The position numbers and the translations under genes were made by a program. Positions 17,992 through 25,773 of a DNA stretch of 51,686 nt are shown one piece after another; position 1 is the first letter of the stretch; each line of letters begins with the position of its first letter. This DNA comes from an uncultured Clostridia bacterium (GTDB taxonomy: Bacteria; Bacillota; Clostridia; Christensenellales; Aristaeellaceae). The stretch spans positions 1 to 51,686 of the forward strand of contig CALGBY010000052.1 of assembly GCA_937886445.1 (NCBI GenBank), written 5' to 3'. The notes below the pieces were generated by a model, which did no database searches, was not told the DNA's origin, and saw nothing but the letters and a program-made list of their open reading frames with translations.

Positions 17992-20400
17992 ATGGAGAAG
18001 TGGACAAGAATTCTTTATCAACCGGGTACGCCCCTTGGAGTAAACGGTTTGCGTGCAACTGCCTGCGCGGAGCACATCCGGCTTTCAAAAAACGCGGCAG
18101 AAGAAGGCATGGTTCTGCTGAAGAATGAGGGCCGGCTTCTTCCGCTTTCAAAAGGCAGTAAGGTTGCACTTTTCGGCAAGGGTACCTTTGACTATGTCAA
18201 GGGTGGCGGCGGAAGCGGCGATGTAACTGTATCCTATATCACCAATCTGTTTGATGGTTTTGCTAAGCTGGGAAATGATGTCATCATAGAAACAGGTACC
18301 GCGAATTATTACAGAGAGTATGTCCGGAGAAAATATACGGAAGGCGCTCAACCCGGCCTTTTTGAGGAGCCTGTCCTTCCGGATGAATTAGTCCGTTCTG
18401 CCCGCAGCTTCACAGATACGGCAATCATTTCCATCAGCCGTTTTTCAGGGGAAGACTGGGACCGTTCGATCACCGGTCAGAAAATTTCTGAAGATCGCGG
18501 GCTGGCATACAAAAGCGGAAAGCTGTTTGAACGCGGTGATTTTTATCTTTCTGACGCTGAAACGGCCATGGTTCAAAAGGTTCTGTCCTGTTTCCCGCAC
18601 GTAGCCGTCGTCCTGAATGTCGGCGGCATGGTGGATACAGAATGGTTCCGGAACGATCCCCGTATTCAGGCCGTTCTGATGGCATGGCAGGGCGGTATGG
18701 AGGGCGGGCTTGCAGCCGCCGAACTGCTATGCGGAGTCAAATCTCCCTGCGGAAAATTGAGCGATACATTTGCCAAAGACCTCACGGATTATCCCGGCAC
18801 ATCCGGATTTCATGCATCGGACGATTTTGTCGAGTACACAGAGGACATCTATGTCGGATACCGGTATTTTGAAACCATCCCCGGGAAGGACAAACGGGTC
18901 AACTATCCCTTCGGCTTCGGCCTGTCATATACATCATTCAACTGGACATTGCTGTCTGCTGTTGAAGAAAACGGAGAGATCAAAATCTCGGTCAGTGTGA
19001 CCAATACAGGTGATATGACCGGCAAGGAAGTGATGCAGGTCTACTGCTCCGCTCCGCAGGGAGTTCTCGGGAAGCCGGCTAAAGTGCTCGCAGCCTATAA
19101 AAAGACCCGTTGTCTGCAAAGCGGAGAAACACAGATACTCAGTCTCTCCTTCCCTGTAAGCAGCCTGGCCAGCTATGATGATCTGGGCAAAATCGCGAAA
19201 TCCTGTTATCTTCTGGAAACAGGCACTTATCATTTCTTTGTCGGAACCTCAGTGCGTGACACGAAACAGATCGATTTTGTCTATACAGTCACCGAAAACA
19301 CCGTGACAGAACGCCTGTCGCCTCGCATGGTTCCGGACCGTCTTGACAAACGTATGAAAGCGGACGGGTCTTTTGAAGAATTGCCTCATTCAGCTCCTGC
19401 CAGGGCAACTGATCCTTCTTTCAAAGCCCCGGAGGCTCATACCGCCAGTATCGGTGAAATGCCGGCCGTCCGTGCAGTAAGCCGTATCTCGGGAGACAGC
19501 AGCCTCCGCAGGGAAATGTTGAACTTCAACAATGTTGCAAACGGCACAATGAGCCTGGATGATTTTGTCGACCGTCTTTCTGATGATGAAGTCGCGCACT
19601 TACTGGGGGGACAGCCAAATACCGGCGTAGCCAATACATGGGGATTCGGCAATCTGCCTCAGTATCATATTCCCTGCGCGATGACCGCGGATGGTCCTGC
19701 GGGTTTGCGGATCGAGCGAAAGTGCGGTGTTTATACAACTGCATTCCCGTGCGCTACCTGCCTTTCATGCACATGGGATCCTGAGATCACCTATGCGGTC
19801 GGAGCAGCAGGGGCACTGGAAGTAAAAGAAAACAATATTGCAATGTGGCTTACACCCGCTGTCAATATTCATCGCAGTCCCCTCTGCGGAAGAAACTTTG
19901 AATACTATTCAGAAGATCCGTATCTGGCAGGCACAATGGCCGCCGGGATGGTGAAAGGTATACAATCACAGCATATCTCAGCTTCGGTAAAGCATTTTGC
20001 CCTCAATAACAAGGAAACAAACCGCAGAAACAGCGATTCCCGTGCCTCAGAGCGCGCAATAAGAGAAATTTATCTGAAAGCCTTTGAGATCATTGTCAAA
20101 ACCGCGCACCCCTGGTGCATCATGTCCTCTTATAACATGATCAATGGTCATCGTTCATCCGAAAACGCTGATCTGCTAACAGGCATCCTGCGCGGTGAAT
20201 GGGAATATGACGGAGTTGTAACGACGGACTGGTGGACCTATGGAGAGCATTACAAAGAAGTAAAAGCCGGCAACGACCTGAAGATGGCAACCGGATACCC
20301 CGAGGATCTGATGGAGGCGCTCTCAAAGGGCTTATTGACCCGGAACGAAATGAATATCTGCGTCAAACGCGTACTCAAAGCATTGCTTCGTTTTGATTAA
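17992..20400 (+). CDS. GH3 family beta-glycosidase with swapped domain order
   Basis: A protein of about 802 aa of glycoside hydrolase family 3, probably a cytoplasmic beta-glucosidase or related exo-acting enzyme. The usual C-terminal (alpha/beta) sandwich comes first (SKNAAEEGMVLLKNEGRLLPL near residue 30; YPFGFGLSYTSF near 305), then a fibronectin-III-like part (TGKEVMQVY), and the catalytic TIM barrel comes last (TADGPAGLR; nucleophile aspartate in GVVTTDWW near residue 745). This reversed order is known from some rumen beta-glucosidases. The start is the ATG preceded by GGAGG at 8 bases rather than an upstream GTG. The stop codon overlaps the right border repeat. Confidence 0.9.
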   Translation: MEKWTRILYQPGTPLGVNGLRATACAEHIRLSKNAAEEGMVLLKNEGRLLPLSKGSKVALFGKGTFDYVKGGGGSGDVTVSYITNLFDGFAKLGNDVIIETGTANYYREYVRRKYTEGAQPGLFEEPVLPDELVRSARSFTDTAIISISRFSGEDWDRSITGQKISEDRGLAYKSGKLFERGDFYLSDAETAMVQKVLSCFPHVAVVLNVGGMVDTEWFRNDPRIQAVLMAWQGGMEGGLAAAELLCGVKSPCGKLSDTFAKDLTDYPGTSGFHASDDFVEYTEDIYVGYRYFETIPGKDKRVNYPFGFGLSYTSFNWTLLSAVEENGEIKISVSVTNTGDMTGKEVMQVYCSAPQGVLGKPAKVLAAYKKTRCLQSGETQILSLSFPVSSLASYDDLGKIAKSCYLLETGTYHFFVGTSVRDTKQIDFVYTVTENTVTERLSPRMVPDRLDKRMKADGSFEELPHSAPARATDPSFKAPEAHTASIGEMPAVRAVSRISGDSSLRREMLNFNNVANGTMSLDDFVDRLSDDEVAHLLGGQPNTGVANTWGFGNLPQYHIPCAMTADGPAGLRIERKCGVYTTAFPCATCLSCTWDPEITYAVGAAGALEVKENNIAMWLTPAVNIHRSPLCGRNFEYYSEDPYLAGTMAAGMVKGIQSQHISASVKHFALNNKETNRRNSDSRASERAIREIYLKAFEIIVKTAHPWCIMSSYNMINGHRSSENADLLTGILRGEWEYDGVVTTDWWTYGEHYKEVKAGNDLKMATGYPEDLMEALSKGLLTRNEMNICVKRVLKALLRFD

Positions 20401-20412
20401 GGCAATACCGCA
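20397..20412 (+). repeat. Right copy of 16-bp inverted border repeat (IS-end-like)
   Basis: TTAAGGCAATACCGCA begins within the GH3 stop codon and is the reverse complement of 43-58. Divergent similarity continues to about 20440. Together the two copies bracket the whole carbohydrate locus with TTAA on the inner side of each. Confidence 0.5.
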
Positions 20413-20928
20413 TAAATGAGTCAGTATGATGGCGAGTGAGTTTTTCAACAGATCTGATGCCGCAGGCTGAAAAATACAGAGATCCTCCGGAATGGAAATT
20501 TCAGGTACGGGGCATTGTTCGCTTACCCTTAATTCGGAATACAGAAAATAATACAGTGTTTGACGGCTTTACGGAGAAAAATACCGCATCCCTTCCGTTT
20601 CATCCGCGCTGTAATGCTGTGATTTTCCCTTTACCGACAGCCGGGTAAGCAAAAGGAGGTCGTGTACGGTCTCCTTTCGTCATATCCTCTGCTTTACGCG
20701 GTGTTCGCTCTCTGTGACGATGAAAATACAGGCCGAGAAGGCGTCGCGGACCGCATTTCCGCGCTGTTCCGTCTCATTGAGCACACCGCGTTTTACTGTA
20801 ACTGCAGGGTGCTGTTTTCACAGGAGGATCATGACCCGTCCCGGTACGGCACGCTGACGCGGCCTATACACAGGATCGCGGCGCTCCTATCCGTTCCGTC
20901 TTCCCGATCTCTGCAGGGTAAAAACATT
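20413..20928. other. Non-coding stretch between GH3 and the next gene
   Basis: No convincing gene was found. The first part continues the IS-end-like sequence. AAAGGAG (20652-20658) and CTCCTTT (20671-20677) form a weak hairpin that may end GH3 transcription. An open frame from 20662 runs antisense into the next gene and has no recognisable domain. Confidence 0.4.
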
Positions 20929-22896
20929 TCAGATGCGTTCCGCATCCCATACTTCCCCTGTCAGCCCTTCCAGAATGGATCCGCAGGCCCAGGGCATGAG
21001 CGCCTGCCAGGTGGATACGGCAGGACCGTCCGGAAAGGTGGGCTTGACCAGCCCCTCCGAATGGCAGAAACGCTCACTCATCCAGCCCGTTCTGCCGTAG
21101 CCGAATTCCCCGTCAAAGGTATTATGGTTCTGACAGCTCCACAGTACGGTATCTCTCAGGCGTGAACGGATGTACGCGTCCTCCCTTTGGGAAAGGTAAT
21201 ACAGCATCTCATCACACACGGAGGAGGACATAGGGTGGATATGCGGGTTGGCAACGCTTGTGATGCTGCCTCCGCAGCTGCTCCATCCGGCTTCTGAAAG
21301 CGGCGGCACCTTCACAGGGGAATTATAACAGAATTTGAAGGAATACTCATAGCAGAGCGCGTCCCGCATATGACAAAGCAGGGCGTCCTCTCCCGTGATC
21401 CCGTGCAGATAACGCAAGGCACGCAGGTAGGCCAGTACGCCTTCGCTGTCCACATTCTTATCGATATCCAGTGGTCCGCCATAGCATTCCTCTCGCGCGA
21501 TATAGGCGCTGTGATAATGCTTTTCACTTTCGATCAGCCCCGGCAGCCACTCCCGTTCTCCCGTGAGGAAGCTGAAGTACGCTGCCGCAGCCAGACACCA
21601 GGCACCCGAAAAGGAATCATAATCCAGCCCCGCCCCGGAACGGTCTGAGAAAATATAGGGATATTCGCTTTCGCCGTTGCGGCTTTTTTCAGTTACCTCC
21701 AGCACTCCCCGGCAGAAACGCAGCCAGCCCCCGTGCAGGGTGCCGTGCAGCTTCTTTTCCGCTTCATACGCCTTGAGAAGCAGATACACTCCCTGCCCCA
21801 CCAGATACGCCGCGTGGCCGGGCACCGGCTGTTTATCGTACCACCAACCACGGTTGCTCCATACACCGTTTTCCTCACAGGTGAAGGGCAGTCCGTTCCG
21901 GGGATTCAGGCAGGTGCTTACGGTATGCTCAATGGCCTTCAGCGCCTGAGCGCGCATTGGTTCGTTTTCAAGGCGCAGCGCGCTGAGCAGCATGGGCACA
22001 GAGGCAGCCAGCCCGTTCGTCCAGGAAAAGGAAGGAAGCACATTGTAATCAAAATGATCTCCCCGGTCAAACACGAAACCGGAATAGCAGTGTTTTTCCT
22101 CCAGCCAGGCATCCCGCGCGACGGCCCCGGCGATCTCCTCCACCGTGCGTTTGGGAGAGCCTTTCCTGCGCGGCGCCTCATGAAACAGGCTGTACACCTG
22201 TTCAAGCGCGTCATTCAGGCCGCGTTCGTCATCACAGGCAAAATCAAACACCCAAAGCGTGAACTGCACCGTTTCACCGTTTTTGAGCGATACGCAGTTT
22301 TTTTCTTCAAGCGGGGCGCGCGGAAAATGCCGGTGGCTTTCCAGAAAGAAGGCAGGCGCGTGTTCCCAGCCCAATGTGAACCACACTCCGCCCGCGTCAA
22401 GGCTGCAGCCAAAGCCGTTATAGCGGTAAAACGCCCTGCGCGCTCTGGGTGTATGCTCCCGGATCGCCCCGTCCTCTGTTTCAAGATAGGGAGAGGCGCA
22501 TAAGCCGGTCATCCTGCCGCCCGCGAAGGCAAACGCGGCCGGATGGGAAAGCCGGTCTGAGCGCGTCATCCAGAAGGGCGAGGCGGGAAACGCGTTTTCA
22601 TATCTCATTCGCGGGCATTTACTGTCCACTGTGAGAGGCGCCTCCCCGCGGTTGGTACCGTACATGAAGCCCGGCAGAAAAAAGCGTTTTTCACCCGCGC
22701 AGGCGGGGAGCGTCAGGCGGATCACCCCCGTGAATGTCTCCTCCCCGCGGTTGGTCACGCTCACGAGCATCCGGTACGGGTCCTTCGCGGCGCCGGTACC
22801 GCCGGTCCTGTCAAAGGATATTTCCAGCGCTGCCTCCGCCGCGTAGGCTTCACCGGTTCCCAGCCGTCTCGCTTCTGTCACGATCCTGTTTTTCAC
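20929..22896 (-). CDS. Uncharacterised protein, probable (alpha/alpha)6-barrel glycoside hydrolase
   Basis: A 655-aa protein I do not recognise as a named family. The first 210 residues are beta-rich; residues about 240-650 show repeated helical hairpins with aromatic and acidic motifs (DYNVLPSFSWTNG, GWWYDKQPVPGHAAYLVGQGVYLLL, YDSFSGAWCLAAAAYF), typical of six-hairpin glycosidases. No signal peptide. The start is a GTG with GGAGG six bases upstream. It is GC-richer than the preceding island, lies outside the border repeat, and points towards it. It could act on a related plant or host glycan; that is inference. Confidence 0.55.
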   Translation of the reverse strand: MKNRIVTEARRLGTGEAYAAEAALEISFDRTGGTGAAKDPYRMLVSVTNRGEETFTGVIRLTLPACAGEKRFFLPGFMYGTNRGEAPLTVDSKCPRMRYENAFPASPFWMTRSDRLSHPAAFAFAGGRMTGLCASPYLETEDGAIREHTPRARRAFYRYNGFGCSLDAGGVWFTLGWEHAPAFFLESHRHFPRAPLEEKNCVSLKNGETVQFTLWVFDFACDDERGLNDALEQVYSLFHEAPRRKGSPKRTVEEIAGAVARDAWLEEKHCYSGFVFDRGDHFDYNVLPSFSWTNGLAASVPMLLSALRLENEPMRAQALKAIEHTVSTCLNPRNGLPFTCEENGVWSNRGWWYDKQPVPGHAAYLVGQGVYLLLKAYEAEKKLHGTLHGGWLRFCRGVLEVTEKSRNGESEYPYIFSDRSGAGLDYDSFSGAWCLAAAAYFSFLTGEREWLPGLIESEKHYHSAYIAREECYGGPLDIDKNVDSEGVLAYLRALRYLHGITGEDALLCHMRDALCYEYSFKFCYNSPVKVPPLSEAGWSSCGGSITSVANPHIHPMSSSVCDEMLYYLSQREDAYIRSRLRDTVLWSCQNHNTFDGEFGYGRTGWMSERFCHSEGLVKPTFPDGPAVSTWQALMPWACGSILEGLTGEVWDAERI

Positions 22897-22923
22897 ATCA
22901 CACCTCCGCTGTACATCAAAAAT

Positions 22924-22951
22924 CCCGTCCGCGTTTTCTGACGCGAACGGG
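22924..22951 (-). terminator. Terminator of the HD-GYP gene
   Basis: On the minus strand CCCGTTCGCGT pairs with ACGCGGACGGG around a 6-base loop and is followed by ATTTTTG, just after the HD-GYP stop codon. Confidence 0.75.
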
Positions 22952-22959
22952 CGGCAGGA

Positions 22960-25215
22960 TCAATCGTCCCTATCCGTACAGTGCAGACCGATCACGATAC
23001 GGGTCGGGTCATTCTTATCCACCTTATAGCGCGTCTGATACTTGACCAGCTTTCCGTATTTGTAGGCACGGTAATCCACACAGTAGAATCCCTTTTCCTT
23101 CAGCGCCGCCATCACATTTTCATGACGGGACTGCTCGTTGAAGCGTTCAAAATCATCAGGATGAATGATGCCCTTCAGCGTGATCGCGCGCACCTCGGGA
23201 GATTTTACGATATCCTCCAGGTTTTGGAACATATCGCGTATCCAGTTTACAGCACGGTATACGACGACCTCCATCGTATGCACATTCAGGGAACACACAT
23301 AATCGTAGTTGCCGGAGATGCAGTCGATCACCGCCAGCCGGTCCGCCAGCTTTTCTCTTACCTCCACCTCCTGACGGGCAGCCGCCAGTTCCTGCTGCAT
23401 TTTCAGGTATTCTTCCTCACGGGCATGCTCCTCATCACGCACCCAGATGCCGATCACAGCCGCATTCGGATTACGCTTGTCCCGGCTGATCTTCATGCGG
23501 CACCAGTGTATTCCGTCACCCAGCCGCACGCGAAAATCGGATACCACATAGCCGCCGGTCTGCAGCACGGCCATTGCCGATCCACGCTCCGTAACATCGC
23601 GGAAGGCGTCATAATCCTCCATCACGATAATGCTGTTCAGCAGCCGGTCAAACCGTTCATAGGAACGCATATGGATGTCATAATCCTTCATTATTTCATC
23701 CACCCGTTTATCCGCCCGGAACCGCACCACTTCATTGCTGATCATATCCACATAGCATACATAGAGCAATTCCTCCGAAAGGCTTTCCAGAACGGAGTTT
23801 TCCTCATGCAGGCGTACGCTCTCGCGCAGTGTTCTGTCCTGATCATGGAAACCCAGCACGAAGCTTTCCTCGGGATTGGCGCGCGATACCAGTTCAAACG
23901 GCCGGTCTGACGGCTTGAACGCCTCCGGCGAATGATAGTGTTCAAAAAACTGATCGCGGCATTTTTGCAGACAGTCCATCAGCTTGGGAGAGAAAGCGCC
24001 GCATTCACCGTCCAGGATCATGGAAAACGCCTTATAGGGCGAATACGCGTCCTTATACACGCGCTTTGTCGTAAGCGCGTCAAAAATATCCGCTACCGAT
24101 ACGATCTGTGCCGAAATGGGGATCTCATCCCCCTTCAGCCCGTCCGGATAGCCCTTTCCGTCCCATTTTTCATGATGATGGCGGCAGATGGTCAGGCCCG
24201 CCTCCAGATAATCCTCGCTCCACTTACCGCGCATCCTTTCCAGAATACGGCAGCCCGCTTCGCAGTGCTTTTTCATCGTATCAAATTCTTCATCCGTAAG
24301 CTTGCCCGGCTTTTTGAGGATCGCATCGGGCACGGAGATCTTGCCCACATCGTGCAGGGCTGCCGCGGAGGTGATGATATCCACGGTATAATCGTCCAGC
24401 CCGTATTCCGGCATTTCCTTCATCACCGCGTTCGCGAGGATATTGGTGTAGCCCTTGACGCGGTTGATATGCTCTCCGCTGTCCGGGTCACGGCTTTCCA
24501 CCACATCGCCCATTACCTCGATCAGGCTCTCGGAGGTCTTGCGCAGCACGGCATTCAGCTTACCCGTTTCCTTCGCGCTGTTTTTCTCCTGCTCCAGATG
24601 CTCCTTTTCACCATGCTGCAGCAGAAACTGCTTCATACGCACGGAGGAATAGTAGGCACTGATCACCATACCGATCAGTCCGTACGCAAAGCAGTTGATC
24701 GCGTCCAGGCTGTAGGCGTTCGGTTCCTTCCTGCCGCTCGAAAAAATCAGATTGATCGCTATGCAAAAAGCGAGATAGACCATCATCCAGACCGGCCGCT
24801 CCACGATGAACATCGGCAGAAGCACCAGCATGACGATAAATGTGACTGCCATCATGGCAGGGTACGCAAGGCTTGCGTACAGCGCGTAGATCATCAGCAG
24901 CACCATGGAACCGTAGATCATCAGTTGCGCCGGCAGTCTGTCCGGCTTCAGCACAAAAAAGAACAGCAGGGAGGATACGGTGCTGTAGCAGATCACAGCC
25001 AGCATCACATAATCCACCCGGCTGTCAAACCTCAATTGCGATCCGAGAAGAAAAACAACGGTAAATACACAGATGATCAGCAGGTTCAGCCTCTTCCATA
25101 CAGAAAAATTTTCGGCATAGGCATCCCTTTGCACCTTATGATAATCGTCCTTTGAAAGGCCGCAGTAGAGGAGCTGGTTTTTCAATTGCTCTTGTAACTT
25201 CTTTTTATTCAACAT
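22960..25215 (-). CDS. Membrane HD-GYP domain protein (putative cyclic-di-GMP phosphodiesterase)
   Basis: A 751-aa signalling protein. Residues about 30-185 contain about six hydrophobic segments, then a short coiled-coil linker. The HD-GYP domain follows at about 225-420, with AAALHDVGKISVPD (HD metal ligands), CRHHHEKWDGKGYPDGLKG (HH and GYP) and SVADIFDALTTKR. The C-terminal 300 residues look like two PAS-like domains with long helices between them. HD-GYP proteins hydrolyse cyclic-di-GMP or related dinucleotides. The start at MLNKKKL was chosen because GGAG precedes it and longer readings have no ribosome binding site. It is monocistronic, with its own promoter and terminator. Confidence 0.88.
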   Translation of the reverse strand: MLNKKKLQEQLKNQLLYCGLSKDDYHKVQRDAYAENFSVWKRLNLLIICVFTVVFLLGSQLRFDSRVDYVMLAVICYSTVSSLLFFFVLKPDRLPAQLMIYGSMVLLMIYALYASLAYPAMMAVTFIVMLVLLPMFIVERPVWMMVYLAFCIAINLIFSSGRKEPNAYSLDAINCFAYGLIGMVISAYYSSVRMKQFLLQHGEKEHLEQEKNSAKETGKLNAVLRKTSESLIEVMGDVVESRDPDSGEHINRVKGYTNILANAVMKEMPEYGLDDYTVDIITSAAALHDVGKISVPDAILKKPGKLTDEEFDTMKKHCEAGCRILERMRGKWSEDYLEAGLTICRHHHEKWDGKGYPDGLKGDEIPISAQIVSVADIFDALTTKRVYKDAYSPYKAFSMILDGECGAFSPKLMDCLQKCRDQFFEHYHSPEAFKPSDRPFELVSRANPEESFVLGFHDQDRTLRESVRLHEENSVLESLSEELLYVCYVDMISNEVVRFRADKRVDEIMKDYDIHMRSYERFDRLLNSIIVMEDYDAFRDVTERGSAMAVLQTGGYVVSDFRVRLGDGIHWCRMKISRDKRNPNAAVIGIWVRDEEHAREEEYLKMQQELAAARQEVEVREKLADRLAVIDCISGNYDYVCSLNVHTMEVVVYRAVNWIRDMFQNLEDIVKSPEVRAITLKGIIHPDDFERFNEQSRHENVMAALKEKGFYCVDYRAYKYGKLVKYQTRYKVDKNDPTRIVIGLHCTDRDD

Positions 25216-25277
25216 CCTGTTTTCTCCGGTTTCATATTTCATCAGCTGTTGCTGAACACAATGATCACTTTTTGAAC

Positions 25278-25306
25278 AGTATACCATCCTCCACCCCTTT
25301 TGTCAA
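25278..25306 (-). promoter_or_regulatory. Promoter of the HD-GYP gene
   Basis: TTGACA (25301-25306) and TATACT (25278-25283) on the minus strand are 17 bases apart, close to consensus, about 60 bases before the chosen ATG. Confidence 0.75.
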
Positions 25307-25387
25307 AGCGAAAATGCTTTCAAAATGCTCATAAATAAGCGAAGCAGCTGATCGCGGCACGCGCGGACATTCGTCCGCAAAGAAGAA

Positions 25388-25450
25388 AAGCGCCCGTCCG
25401 GAATCTTCAGGTGAGCACAGGCACGCGGTTTTCGCCGGTGCCTGACGGGC
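25388..25450. other. Structured intergenic element (possible small RNA)
   Basis: GCCCGT and ACGGGC form an outer stem; directly inside, CAGGCAC pairs with GTGCCTG around a GCGGTTTTCGCCG loop, and a 20-base bulge lies on one side. On the minus strand the structure is followed by GCTTTTCTTCTTT, as in a terminated RNA. Another hairpin (GCGGAC-ATTC-GTCCGC) lies near 25365-25380. It matches no RNA family I know. Confidence 0.4.
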
Positions 25451-25476
25451 ATATCACGCAGCGAAAGAAAAAAAGA

Positions 25477-25506
25477 TTGACAAAGCAGCGGTGGATAGAG
25501 TATAAC
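25477..25506 (+). promoter_or_regulatory. Promoter of the metG T-box transcript
   Basis: TTGACA (25477-25482) and TATAAC (25501-25506) are separated by 18 bases, giving a leader of about 260 bases before metG. Confidence 0.75.
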
Positions 25507-25514
25507 AGGCAGGT

Positions 25515-25754
25515 AAGATCACGGCTGAGACGGGAAGAGTACGCCGGAGGATGCCTTCAGAGAGCCCCGTAGGGTGTGAGGGGGCAGGCGGAGCACGGCG
25601 GAACATGGTCCCTGAGCCGGACCGGTGAACAGTGAGCCGGCCCCGGGTACGCCCGATACAGCGTTTGAGGCGGAAAGCAAAGGCACAGGCGCTTTCCGTG
25701 AAGCAAGGTGGTACAGCGTATTTTACGCCCTTGAGGAAACTCAGGGGCGTTTTC
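25515..25754 (+). promoter_or_regulatory. Methionine T-box riboswitch leader
   Basis: The leader shows the AGAGTA motif near 25541, an AGAG/GGTGTGAG region, a specifier ATG at 25605-25607 in a GAACATGGTCC context, and the T-box AGGTGGTACAGCG at 25706-25718 that pairs with the acceptor end of uncharged tRNA. It ends in a terminator hairpin, ACGCCCTTGAG / CTCAGGGGCGT plus TTTT (25725-25753). Uncharged tRNA-Met would stabilise the antiterminator and switch on metG. This is standard Firmicutes control of aminoacyl-tRNA synthetases. Confidence 0.88.
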
Positions 25755-25773
25755 ATTTGAAGGAGGAACCCGC

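Noticed and set aside
20662..21165. 167-codon plus-strand frame after GH3
   Set aside because: Its start is too close to the AAAGGAGG, the second half is antisense to the next gene, and no domain is recognisable.
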